From: Microbacterium paraoxydans
Lineage (GTDB): Bacteria; Actinomycetota; Actinomycetes; Actinomycetales; Microbacteriaceae
NCBI RefSeq assembly: GCF_018224615.1
Contig: NZ_JAGTUK010000003.1
Coordinates: 124,001 to 188,000 of the forward strand
Length of the DNA stretch: 64,000 nucleotides
Direction of reading: 5' to 3'
In this document: positions 39,275 through 47,305 of the stretch, piece after piece
Layout: each line of letters starts with the position of its first letter
How positions within the stretch are numbered: the first letter of the stretch is position 1
Notes under the pieces: model-generated
Told to the model about the DNA's origin: nothing
Database searches by the model: none
What the model saw: only the letters and a program-made list of their open reading frames with translations
Translations under genes and position numbers: made by a program

Positions 39275-40189
39275 TCAGCGGCTCCTCAGCGTCGGGTTGG
39301 TGATGTTCTCCACCGCGCGGCCCATCAGGGTGAACGACAGCACCACGAGCACGATCGCGATACCGGGCACGAGCACGTACCACCAGTAGCCGCTGGTCGC
39401 CGCGGAGACGTCCATCGCGTTCTTCAGGATCGAGCCCCACGACTGCAGCGTGGTGTCGCCCAGGCCGAGGAACGCCAGGGTGGACTCGGAGATGATGGCC
39501 GAGCCGACCGTGAGGGTGGTGTTGGCCAGCACGAGCGGCAGCACGCCGGGCAGCAGGTGCTTGACGATGATGTGCCAGTGGCCGGCGCCGAGCGCGCGGG
39601 AGCGCTCGATGTAGTCGCGCGACTCGACCGACAGCGTCTGGGCGCGCACCACGCGGGCCGTGCCGGCCCAGGACGTGAGGCCGATCGCGATGATGATCGT
39701 CCACACTCCGCGGCTCAGCACCGACGACAGCACGATCGCGAGGATCAGCGACGGCAGCACGAGGAAGAAGTCGATGATGCGCATCATGAGGCCGCCGAAG
39801 AACCCGGTGAAGTGCCCGGCGGCGATGCCGACGAGCGTGCCGATGATCATCGACATGGCGGTGGCGGCGAGGCCGACGAGCAGCGACACCCTGGCGCCCC
39901 ACACCATGCGCACCCAGAGCTCCCGGCCCTGATGGTCGGTGCCGAGCGGGTGCTCCCACGATGGCGGGGCGAAGCGCTGCACGTCCACGAGCTTGGTGAC
40001 GTCGAGCATGCTGGCCGGGGCGATCACGGGGGCGAAGATCGCGATGAGCGCCACGATCACGAGGAACACCAGGCCCACCATGCCCGCGCGGTGGTGCGCG
40101 AACTCGCGGCAGAACGCGGTGAAGGCCACGCCACGGCGGTGCCACGCCAGGGCGCGGGGGGAACGGATGGTCGGGGATGCCGTGGTCAT
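39275..40189 (-). CDS. Peptide ABC transporter permease (DppC type), system 1
   Basis: A 304-residue inner-membrane permease with six predicted transmembrane helices. The N-terminal OppC-type segment, the GTDHQGRELWVRMVWGARVS motif and the EAA-like loop (YIERSRALGAGHWHIIVKHLLP) that docks on the ATPase are present. The start overlaps the end of the DppB-type permease gene by ATGA. Confidence 0.92.
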   Translation of the reverse strand: MTTASPTIRSPRALAWHRRGVAFTAFCREFAHHRAGMVGLVFLVIVALIAIFAPVIAPASMLDVTKLVDVQRFAPPSWEHPLGTDHQGRELWVRMVWGARVSLLVGLAATAMSMIIGTLVGIAAGHFTGFFGGLMMRIIDFFLVLPSLILAIVLSSVLSRGVWTIIIAIGLTSWAGTARVVRAQTLSVESRDYIERSRALGAGHWHIIVKHLLPGVLPLVLANTTLTVGSAIISESTLAFLGLGDTTLQSWGSILKNAMDVSAATSGYWWYVLVPGIAIVLVVLSFTLMGRAVENITNPTLRSR

Positions 40190-41229
40190 GCGCGCCTCAC
40201 CCTCGGGTCGAGCTGACGGTAGATGAGGTCCGCGATGAGGTTCATCACGATGATGATCGTGGAGAACACCACGAAGGTGCCCTGCAGCAGGGGGAGGTCG
40301 GGGCCGCTGATGGCCTCGAACGTGAGCTTGCCGAGCCCCGGCCAGGAGAACACGGTCTCCACGGTGACGGCGCCCGCGATGAGCCCGCCGATGTGCATGA
40401 ACACCAGCGTGACCGTGGGCAGCAGGGCGTTCGGGACGGCGTGGCGGCGGCGCACGAGGTCTTCGCGGAGGCCCTTGGCGCGGGCGGTGGTGAGGTAGTC
40501 GGCGCCCATCTCCTCCAGCAGCGAGCTGCGCATGACCATGAGGTACTGCGCATACACGACGGCGACCATCGTGATCACCGGGAGCACCATGTGCGACATG
40601 ACGTCGAGCACGATGCCGACCGGATCGGTGGGCGGATTGGGGGAGACCATGCCGCCCGTGGGGAACCAGTGCAGCGTGCCGCCGAAGATCATCAGCAGCA
40701 GCAGCGCGAGCCAGAACGTCGGCACCGACCAGAACACGAGCGAGGTGCCGGAGACGATGCGGTCGAAGGTCGAGCCGTGCTTCCACGCCGCCTTCTGGCC
40801 GAGCCACAGGCCGAGCGCGATCGCGATCACGGCCGCGGTGCCGGTGAGCAGGATCGTGTTCCAGAAGTACTGCCCGATCAGCTCGGACACCGAGGTGCGA
40901 TACACGTAGCTCGTGCCGAAGTTGAGGGTGAACACGTTGCCGAGGTAGTCGATGAACTGCTGCCACAGCGGCTTGTTCAGGCCGAGCTGTTCGCGCAGCT
41001 GGTCGGCCTGTTCGGCGCTCATGCCGCGCTCACGGGCGATCGAGGCGACCGGGTCGCCCGGCAGGATCTTGAAGGCGAAGAAGCCGAGCAGGATCACCAT
41101 CGCGAGGCTGATGGCCGCGCCGCCGAGCTTGCCGAGGATGTAGCGCGAGGCGCCGACGCCCGTCGGCTGCTCTTCGGCGGCCGCGCTCGTGGCGATGGCG
41201 GAGGTGGAGGGGGGTACCGCGTTGGACAT
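40186..41229 (-). CDS. Peptide ABC transporter permease (DppB type), system 1
   Basis: A 347-residue permease with six transmembrane helices; DppB features include FFAFKILPGDPV in the first helix, RDLVRRRHAVPNALLPT-like EAA loop (GLREDLVRRRHAVPNALLPT) and VETVFSWPGLGKL. An N-terminal ~28-residue Ser/Ala-rich extension precedes the first helix. A 13-bp hairpin separates it from the binding-protein gene upstream. Confidence 0.92.
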   Translation of the reverse strand: MSNAVPPSTSAIATSAAAEEQPTGVGASRYILGKLGGAAISLAMVILLGFFAFKILPGDPVASIARERGMSAEQADQLREQLGLNKPLWQQFIDYLGNVFTLNFGTSYVYRTSVSELIGQYFWNTILLTGTAAVIAIALGLWLGQKAAWKHGSTFDRIVSGTSLVFWSVPTFWLALLLLMIFGGTLHWFPTGGMVSPNPPTDPVGIVLDVMSHMVLPVITMVAVVYAQYLMVMRSSLLEEMGADYLTTARAKGLREDLVRRRHAVPNALLPTVTLVFMHIGGLIAGAVTVETVFSWPGLGKLTFEAISGPDLPLLQGTFVVFSTIIIVMNLIADLIYRQLDPRVRRA

Positions 41230-41252
41230 GGGGTCTCCTTACAGCGGAGCGG

Positions 41253-41293
41253 GAGACGTCGCGGGGGCGGGGGACCGCCGCCCGCGACGTCTC
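41253..41293 (-). other. Intercistronic stem-loop between binding-protein and permease genes
   Basis: Perfect 13-bp arms (GAGACGTCGCGGG and complement, 41253-41265 and 41281-41293) around a 15-base GC-rich loop. No U-tract. Its position right after the first gene of the operon fits an mRNA-stabilising or partly terminating element that raises binding-protein output over the membrane subunits. Confidence 0.7.
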
Positions 41294-41300
41294 GCCTGGC

Positions 41301-43133
41301 TCATTCGACGTCGGCGATGTTGCGGCGTCGGATCAGGAAGAAGACCAGGGCGCCCACCACGATCACTCCCACGACGACACCGCCGATGATGAGTCCCGTG
41401 TTGGTGCCCGTGCCACCGGCGGTCGCGCCCTCGACCGGCTCGACCGTGAGGTAACCCCAGTAGCCGGCCTGGTTGGCGATGATGCCGCCGTCCTTCGGCT
41501 GGAGGGTGAACCCGGTGAAGCGGTCGGAGCGGTAGGCCTCGAGCGAGTTGGCGTACCAGGTGGCGACCTGGGCCGTGTCGGTGTAGTTCAGCGCGAGCAT
41601 GTCGTGCACGATCTCCTGGCGCTTCTCCTCGTCGATCTCGGAGCGCTGCTGGGCGTACAGCTCGTCGAACTCGGGGTTGCAGTAGCCGTCCTGCGTGGTG
41701 CCTCCGGTGCCGTCGGTCGCGGTGGGCAGGTTCATGCAGGTGTTGATGCCGAGCTGGTAGTCGGGGTCGGGGTTGACCGACCAGCCGCTGAAGTACAGGT
41801 CGTAGTCACCGGAGGTGGCCTTGGCGCTGATGGTGTCGGAGTCGGTGGACTCGACCGTGATCTCGATGCCGATGTCCTTCATCCACGGCACGAAGAAGTC
41901 GGAGATGGACTGCTCGTTGGCGTCGTCGGCGTCGATCAGCAGCCGCAGGGCGAGGCGCTGTCCGTCCTTCTCGCGGATGCCGTCGGAGCCGGGCGTCCAG
42001 CCGGCCTCGTCGAGCTTCTCCTGCGCGGCCTCGGGGTCGAAGCCGACGATCACGTCGTCGTCGTCGGACAGGTGCCACTTGGGGAACGACGCGGGGATGA
42101 AGCTCGTGGCCAGCGTGCCCTCGCCGTCGAGCACCTTGTCCAGCAGCGTGGCGGTGTCGGTGCCGAGCCGGATGGCCTGGCGCACCTCGAGCTCCTTGAG
42201 CGCGGCGCTTCCGGTGCCGTAGGGCACACCGTCGCGCGTCTGCTGGCCCACGTTGATGCTGATCGAGTGGTAGCGGCGGCCCTCACCGGAGTGGGTGGTG
42301 ATGCCGTCGATGCCGTCGAGCGCCTCGAACTGGGTGGGGGTGAGGCCGGTGACCAGGTCGACGTCGCCCGCCTTGAGCGCCTGCACCTGGGCGTCGGAGT
42401 TCGTGTAGTACACGTACTGGATCGCGTCGATCTTGGGGGCGCCGCGCCAGAAGTTCTCGTTGGCCTTGAGGGTGATCGACTGGTTGGCCGCGTAGCTGTC
42501 GAGCACGAACGGCCCGGAGCCGACGACCTCGGAGTCGTTCGCGAACGTGGTCGGGTCGTCGACCTTCTCCCAGATGTGCTTCGGGACGATCGGGATCTCG
42601 GAGCCGGGGTTCGGCGCCTGCGGGGTCTTCAGGGTGATCACGACGGTCTTGTCGTCCGGCGTCTCGACGGTGTCGAAGTTCGACACGAGGTTGCCGTTGG
42701 CGGTGCCGAGCGCGGGGACCGTGAGCATCTGGTCGTAGGTGTACTTCACGTCGGCGGAGGTGATCGGCTCTCCGTCCGACCAGACCAGGTCGTCCTGCAG
42801 CGTGAAGGTCCAGGTCTTGCCGCCGTCCGTGGCCTCCCACGAGTCGGCGAGGCCCTTGGTGGGGGAGCCGTCCTCGGCGTCGTTCTGCACGAGCGACTCG
42901 TACACGTACCGGATGATGTTCGTCGGCGTGAGGTAGATCGAGATGAACGGGTTGAACGTGTCGACGAACCCGGACGTGGCGATGCGCAACGTGGTGTCGG
43001 ACGCGGGGGATTCGGTCGCCGCGCTCGCGGTCTGGGCCTGGGCGGCACCGACCGGCGCGGCGACGAGAAGCGCGGTCGCGATCGCGGCGGCGGTCAGACT
43101 TCGCACTGTTTTCGAGCGGGGGGCAAGACGCAT
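41301..43133 (-). CDS. Peptide ABC transporter substrate-binding protein with C-terminal membrane anchor, system 1
   Basis: A 610-residue SBP_bac_5 family protein. A Sec signal peptide (about 1-35, VRSLTAAAIATALLVAAPVGAAQA) lacks a lipobox cysteine. The mature part binds peptides (TWTFTLQDDLVWSDGEPITSADV and GSGPFVLDSY are family blocks). The last ~32 residues contain one transmembrane helix (GLIIGGVVVGVIVVGALVFF) and a RRRN stop-transfer, so the protein is held by its C terminus rather than by a lipid. ATG at 43133 with AAGGGA upstream. Confidence 0.9.
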   Translation of the reverse strand: MRLAPRSKTVRSLTAAAIATALLVAAPVGAAQAQTASAATESPASDTTLRIATSGFVDTFNPFISIYLTPTNIIRYVYESLVQNDAEDGSPTKGLADSWEATDGGKTWTFTLQDDLVWSDGEPITSADVKYTYDQMLTVPALGTANGNLVSNFDTVETPDDKTVVITLKTPQAPNPGSEIPIVPKHIWEKVDDPTTFANDSEVVGSGPFVLDSYAANQSITLKANENFWRGAPKIDAIQYVYYTNSDAQVQALKAGDVDLVTGLTPTQFEALDGIDGITTHSGEGRRYHSISINVGQQTRDGVPYGTGSAALKELEVRQAIRLGTDTATLLDKVLDGEGTLATSFIPASFPKWHLSDDDDVIVGFDPEAAQEKLDEAGWTPGSDGIREKDGQRLALRLLIDADDANEQSISDFFVPWMKDIGIEITVESTDSDTISAKATSGDYDLYFSGWSVNPDPDYQLGINTCMNLPTATDGTGGTTQDGYCNPEFDELYAQQRSEIDEEKRQEIVHDMLALNYTDTAQVATWYANSLEAYRSDRFTGFTLQPKDGGIIANQAGYWGYLTVEPVEGATAGGTGTNTGLIIGGVVVGVIVVGALVFFLIRRRNIADVE

Positions 43134-43191
43134 GGAAGAAGTCCCTTCGGGCGCCGCCCGGATCCACGATGAAGCCGGGTCGGTGGAGACC

Positions 43192-43220
43192 ATGCAAGCG
43201 GAAGTCCGGCCGCGGGTCAA
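43192..43220 (-). promoter_or_regulatory. Candidate promoter of the importer 1 operon
   Basis: On the minus strand TTGACC, a 17-base spacer and TTGCAT form a sigma70-like promoter 60-90 bases before the binding-protein ATG. The remaining intergenic space up to 43424 holds GATACG-type motifs described separately and no gene that I can support. Confidence 0.45.
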
Positions 43221-43371
43221 GAGATTCGATGCGTATCGCCGAAGAAAAACTGCGCGTTCCGAGAAGATCGCTCGCGGTGCTCCGGGTGTAACACAGCGGA
43301 AACACGCGGATGCCAGGATGCGCACGTGCGGGATGCCGGGCTCGCCCCACCTCCGGGCGGGGTGCACATCC

Positions 43372-43425
43372 GGAACGTATCCTCACCGCGGGTCACCGCG
43401 GGCACGGGAACGGGAATCGTATCGT
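43372..43425. promoter_or_regulatory. Repeated GGAA(n)CGTATC motif upstream of importer 1 operon
   Basis: GGAACGTATCCTC (43372-43384) and GGAATCGTATCGT (43413-43425) resemble GGAAACGTATCGT at 44655-44667 just before the GNAT gene. Identity of the last two is 12 of 13. They flank the M20 gene and could be shared operators. Confidence 0.35.
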
Positions 43426-44573
43426 CAGTCCGCGGTGATCGTGAGCACGGCACGCAGGAGCGCGACGCGTTCGTGCAGAGAGGAGCGCAGGAAGTGCTCG
43501 TCCACCGCGTGCGCGCCGCCCCCTCGCGGACCGAAGCCGTCGACCGTCGGCAGGCCGAGTCCGCCGAGCAGATTCGTGTCGCCCGCGCCCGCGGCCGGAC
43601 GGCCCTCGACGCGCTGACCGATGGCGGCGCCTGCCACGGCGATGCGCTCCTGCAGGGCGGCGTCCTGCGCGGATGCCTGCCAGGCGGGCCTGGCGCTCAG
43701 CACCTGCGCCGTGACCGTCGCGCCCTCGCGCACGGGACGCAGGGCGGCGAGCGCGTCGAGCACGCGCCGTTCGGTGTCCGGATCGGTGAAACGCAGGCCG
43801 ATCTCTGCCGCGGCCTCGGCCGGCACCACGTTGGTGCGCGCACCTCCGGCGATCGTGCCCACGTTGCACAGCACGGGTCCGGGAAGCGACGGGTCGGCGA
43901 CGATGCGCCGCACGGCGAGCAGCTGGTCCACGAGCTCGTCCACGGCCGAGACGCCGTGCTCCGGGTCGAGTGCGGCGTGGGCGGCGCGGCCCGTGACGGC
44001 CACGCGTACTCTCGCGCTGCCGCGGCGCCCGACCTTGAGTGCGCCGTCGGGGTGCGGCGACTCGAAGCCGATGGCCGCGACGGTACCGCGGGCGCGCTCG
44101 GCCAGCAGGGGCCCGGACGCGGGGGAGCCGATCTCCTCGTCGCAGACCAGCACGACGCGGACGGCGCGGCGTCGCTCGAGCGGCTCGTGCCGGAGGTCGC
44201 GCAGGGCCGCCAGCATCACGACGATCCCGGCCTTCATGTCGTACGCGCCCGGCCCGCGCACGACGTCGCCGTCCTCGCTCCAGGGCACCTCGCCTGCGAG
44301 CGTGCCGAGCGGCCACACGGTGTCGGTGTGCCCGATGAGCAGGAGCGGCTCGCCCGAGCCCGCGACGTCGATCACGAGGTCGGTGCCGGCGCTCGTGGTC
44401 TCGCGGCGGACGGTGCCCCCGACGGCCTCGAACCGGGCGGCCAGCACGTCGGCGATGCGGGCGCTGGCGGCGGTGTCGCGGCTTGGCGACTCGATCGACA
44501 CGAGCTCGCGCACCAGTGCGATGATGTCGTCAGAAGAGTGGTCCGCGTCCTGCGTCGCCGAAGAAGTGGTCAC
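43425..44573 (-). CDS. M20 family metallopeptidase/deacylase (CPG2, ArgE/DapE type)
   Basis: A 382-residue dinuclear zinc hydrolase. Metal ligands: His and Asp in LIGHTDTVWPLG, bridging Asp in GAYDMKAG, the Glu-Glu pair in CDEEIGS, and His in GGGAHAVDEH; a dimerisation domain lies between (SARVRVAVTGRAAHA). Members remove N-acyl groups or C-terminal glutamate. Beside the GNAT and racemase genes, N-succinyl- or N-acyl-L-amino acid hydrolysis is the best-fitting role (inferred). I start at the GTG at 44573, at leaderless distance from TACGGT; a longer frame to 44624 overlaps the promoter. Confidence 0.85.
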   Translation of the reverse strand: MTTSSATQDADHSSDDIIALVRELVSIESPSRDTAASARIADVLAARFEAVGGTVRRETTSAGTDLVIDVAGSGEPLLLIGHTDTVWPLGTLAGEVPWSEDGDVVRGPGAYDMKAGIVVMLAALRDLRHEPLERRRAVRVVLVCDEEIGSPASGPLLAERARGTVAAIGFESPHPDGALKVGRRGSARVRVAVTGRAAHAALDPEHGVSAVDELVDQLLAVRRIVADPSLPGPVLCNVGTIAGGARTNVVPAEAAAEIGLRFTDPDTERRVLDALAALRPVREGATVTAQVLSARPAWQASAQDAALQERIAVAGAAIGQRVEGRPAAGAGDTNLLGGLGLPTVDGFGPRGGGAHAVDEHFLRSSLHERVALLRAVLTITAD

Positions 44574-44631
44574 GGTTACGAACCGTATCTGCCTCTTGAT
44601 CCCCGTGCAAGCCGCCGATAACATCGCTCAC
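44573..44631. promoter_or_regulatory. Overlapping divergent promoters of the M20 gene and the GNAT-NSAR operon
   Basis: Minus strand: TTGCAC (44605-44610), 17 bases, TACGGT (44582-44587), then eight bases to the GTG of the M20 gene. Plus strand: TTGATC (44596-44601), 17 bases, TAACAT (44619-44624), with AGGAAA before the GNAT start. The two promoters overlap, so they compete or are co-regulated. A 13-base inverted repeat CGGTTACGAACCG (44573-44585) covers the -10 and start of the M20 gene. Confidence 0.55.
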
Positions 44632-44665
44632 AGCAGCAGGACTCTTCAATCTTAGGAAACGTATC

Positions 44666-45448
44666 GTGCCTCATTTCTCCGTGGCCGCTGACGCGGGCAT
44701 CGGCTACGGCTGTCGGGAGCTGACCCAGTACTCCGAGTTCCGAGAGGCCGCGGCGCTGTATGCGCGGGTGTTCGCCTACTCCGAGAGCGAGTACGCCCTG
44801 AACGCCAACCTGCTCACCGCGCTCGCCCGCAACGGCGGCTCGGCGATCGGAGCCTTCGCCGACGACGGCACGCTCATCGGATTCGCGTACGGCTTCGCCG
44901 GCTGCGACACCGGCGGCGCGCTGTTCCACTACTCCCAGGCCGCCGCGGTCGATGCCGCCCACCAGGGGCGCGGCGTGGGACAGGCCCTCAAGCTCGCCCA
45001 GCGCGACGTCGCCCTCCGCTGGGGGCAGCGCTTCATGCGCTGGACCTTCGACCCGCTGCTGTCCCGCAACGCGCACTTCAACCTCAGCTCGCTCGGCGCG
45101 GTGGGCATCGCGTTCGAGCGCGACTACTACGCCCGCCCCGACACCGATCGGCTCGTGGTCTCCTGGGACCTGCAGGCCCCCGTGTCGCGGGCGCGTGACA
45201 CCACGCCGTCCGCCCCCGCGCTCGGACCGCACGACTGGGGTCGCGCGGTCGCCACACCGGACGGCACGTGGATCGCGATCCCCGCGCACCCCCGGCTCCT
45301 GGACGCGAGCGAGCGCACGGTCCTGCGCCGCGACCTCGAGCACAGCATGACCGAGGCGTTCCGCCGGGGCGAGGTCCTGGTGGCTGCGGAACGCCTCGAC
45401 GACCAGACGGCGGTCTACCGCGCGACACCAGGGAAGGGCCCGGCATGA
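44666..45448 (+). CDS. GNAT acyltransferase of the COG3375 type
   Basis: A 260-residue predicted acyl-CoA transferase. The acyl-CoA loop is HQGRGVGQALKLAQRD (about 98-113), and WTFDPLLSRNAHFNLSSLGA (about 132-151) is the diagnostic COG3375 block. Known NSAR gene clusters pair such a GNAT protein with the racemase; there it succinylates D-amino acids. That role is transferred here by context. GTG start at 44666 preceded by AGGAAA. It overlaps the SIS gene by ATGA and heads the 7-gene plus-strand operon. Confidence 0.85.
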   Translation: MPHFSVAADAGIGYGCRELTQYSEFREAAALYARVFAYSESEYALNANLLTALARNGGSAIGAFADDGTLIGFAYGFAGCDTGGALFHYSQAAAVDAAHQGRGVGQALKLAQRDVALRWGQRFMRWTFDPLLSRNAHFNLSSLGAVGIAFERDYYARPDTDRLVVSWDLQAPVSRARDTTPSAPALGPHDWGRAVATPDGTWIAIPAHPRLLDASERTVLRRDLEHSMTEAFRRGEVLVAAERLDDQTAVYRATPGKGPA

Positions 45449-46131
45449 GCGACCACCACCACGAGGACCGCGACCTCGTCTCCCCGCGCGACCGTTTCGG
45501 CGAGCGCATCCGCACCAACCAGTCGGCCGAGAGCATCCAGGCGCGCATCATCGAGACCGAGCAGCGCACGCTCGCCCAGACCTTCGAGGAGCTCAGCCGG
45601 TCGGCACAGGTCCCGCAGGCGGCCGCGCTCCTGCTCGGCGCCCGCCGTCGTTACATCGCGGGAGAGGGGAAGGCGGCCGCGTACGCGCAGCTGCTCACGG
45701 CCGACCTGTCCGCGACGCTCTCCAACGTGTTCCTCGTGGACGGGCACGCCCTGCAACCGCTCACCGTGCTCACCGACGTGCGCGCCTCCGACGTGCTGAT
45801 CGCGTTCTCCCTGCGGCGGTACCGCGAGGAGACCGTGCGCCTCGGACGGCTCTTCCACGAGGCCGGAGGGCAGCTGGTCGTGATCACCGACAGCGAGGAC
45901 GCCCCCCTCGCCCCGATCGCCACCTCGCTCATCCGCGTGCGCACCGGCTCTGCCTCGTACGCGGACTCGCCGACACCGGTCGCCGCGGTCTGCCACCTGC
46001 TCAGCGCTCTCACCACGGCCAGCGCGAAGGGCGCACGCCGTCGCCTGGCCGAGCGGGACCGCCTCGTGGCGCGCCTCGGACTGTACGGGCCGGAGCAGCC
46101 GCGGCCGCGCGGCGAGGAGGGGGACGCGTGA
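45445..46131 (+). CDS. SIS-domain protein of the RpiR/MurR family lacking the HTH
   Basis: A 228-residue protein. Residues ~28-50 (ESIQARIIETEQRTLAQTFEEL) resemble the linker of RpiR regulators and ~60-200 a SIS sugar-phosphate-binding domain (YIAGEGKAAAYAQLL, DVLIAFSLRRYREETVRLGRLFHEAGGQLVVITDSEDAPLA). The ~75-residue N-terminal helix-turn-helix of RpiR/MurR is absent; only 27 polar residues precede the linker, and no HTH is encoded upstream in frame. It may be an effector-binding partner or enzyme rather than a DNA-binding regulator. Overlaps genes on both sides by four bases. Confidence 0.8.
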   Translation: MSDHHHEDRDLVSPRDRFGERIRTNQSAESIQARIIETEQRTLAQTFEELSRSAQVPQAAALLLGARRRYIAGEGKAAAYAQLLTADLSATLSNVFLVDGHALQPLTVLTDVRASDVLIAFSLRRYREETVRLGRLFHEAGGQLVVITDSEDAPLAPIATSLIRVRTGSASYADSPTPVAAVCHLLSALTTASAKGARRRLAERDRLVARLGLYGPEQPRPRGEEGDA

Positions 46132-47276
46132 AGATCGACCGCATCCGCCTGTTCACGCTGCGCCAGGCCCTGCGGCACAGCTTCGAGACCAGTTCGCACC
46201 GCAAGTCCGGCATCGAGCACATCCTCGTCGAGGTCACCGACGTCGACGGTCGCACCGGATGGGGCGAGATCGCCTCTCCCAGCGACCCCTACTTCGGCGC
46301 GGAGACCACGGCGACCGCCTGGGAGATCGCCACCCGCTACCTCGTTCCCTCCCTGCTCGGCGCGACCGGTGAGCAGCCCGCCGACCTGGAGGCCACGTGG
46401 GCGCGCGTGCGCGGACACGAGTTCGCCAAGGCGGGGTTCTCCGGCGCGGTGTGGGACCTGCACGCGCGCACGCGGGGCATCGCGCTCGCCGCGGCCCTCG
46501 GCGGCACGCGCGACGAGGTGGTCGCGGGCGTCTCGCTCGGCATCGAGCCCTCGATCGACGAGCTGCTCGCGCAGGTGGAGCTGCAGCGAGCGGCCGGGTA
46601 CCCGCGCGTGAAGCTCAAGATCGCGCCGGGGTGGGATGTGGAGCCGGTGCGGGCCGTGCGCGCCGCCCACCCCGACCTGGACCTTCACGTGGACGCGAAC
46701 GGCGCCTATCCGGACGACGATGACGCGGCGGACGTGTTCGCACGCCTCGACCGCGAGGGCCTCACCATGATCGAGCAGCCGTTCGGGCCGCACGAGCTCG
46801 TGGCGCACGCGGAGCTGCAGGCGCGCCTCGACACCGACGTGTGCCTGGACGAGTCGGTCGTCGCGCTGGGCGACCTGCGGGCGATGATCCGCCTGGCCGC
46901 GGGGCGCGTGCTCAACATCAAGGTGTCGCGCATGGGCGGGCTGGGCGTGGCCCGCGCCGCGCACGACCTCGCGGTCGACGCGGGAATCCCCGTGTGGTGC
47001 GGCGGCATGCACGAGTTCGGGGTGGGCAGGGCCGCGAACGTGGCGGTGTCGTCGCTGCCGGGCTTCCTGCTGCCCTCCGACGTGTCCGGATCCGACAAGT
47101 ACTACGAGAGCGACATCATCGACCCGCCCGTCATGGCGCACGGCGGGCGCGTGCGGGTGCCGACCGGACCCGGCCTGGGCCACGACGTGCGGGTCGTCCG
47201 CATCGAACGCGACGCTTCGCGCGTGTATGACTCCGCGGCCTCCGACGTGCGCGACGCCGCCCTCACGCTCGGCTGA
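46128..47276 (+). CDS. N-succinylamino acid racemase / o-succinylbenzoate synthase family enzyme
   Basis: A 382-residue enolase-superfamily enzyme. The catalytic lysines are Lys162 and Lys164 (RVKLKIAPGWD) on one face and Lys265 (NIKVSRMGG) on the other; metal ligands are Asp189, Glu216 and Asp241. The stretches PGWDVEPVRAVR and GIPVWCGGM..FGVGRAANVA closely match Amycolatopsis N-acylamino acid racemase, so NSAR/OSBS is favoured over Ala-Glu epimerases. Many members are bifunctional; menaquinone genes are not nearby. Context with GNAT and M20 supports racemisation of N-succinyl amino acids. Confidence 0.88.
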   Translation: MKIDRIRLFTLRQALRHSFETSSHRKSGIEHILVEVTDVDGRTGWGEIASPSDPYFGAETTATAWEIATRYLVPSLLGATGEQPADLEATWARVRGHEFAKAGFSGAVWDLHARTRGIALAAALGGTRDEVVAGVSLGIEPSIDELLAQVELQRAAGYPRVKLKIAPGWDVEPVRAVRAAHPDLDLHVDANGAYPDDDDAADVFARLDREGLTMIEQPFGPHELVAHAELQARLDTDVCLDESVVALGDLRAMIRLAAGRVLNIKVSRMGGLGVARAAHDLAVDAGIPVWCGGMHEFGVGRAANVAVSSLPGFLLPSDVSGSDKYYESDIIDPPVMAHGGRVRVPTGPGLGHDVRVVRIERDASRVYDSAASDVRDAALTLG

Positions 47277-47305
47277 GCCACCCGACCGCCGCGAGGAGAG
47301 GACCC

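Noticed and set aside
46128..47276. L-Ala-D/L-Glu (dipeptide) epimerase as the primary call
   Set aside because: Context would fit, but the sequence blocks around the KxK motif and the WCGGM...GRAAN segment match NSAR/OSBS members more closely.
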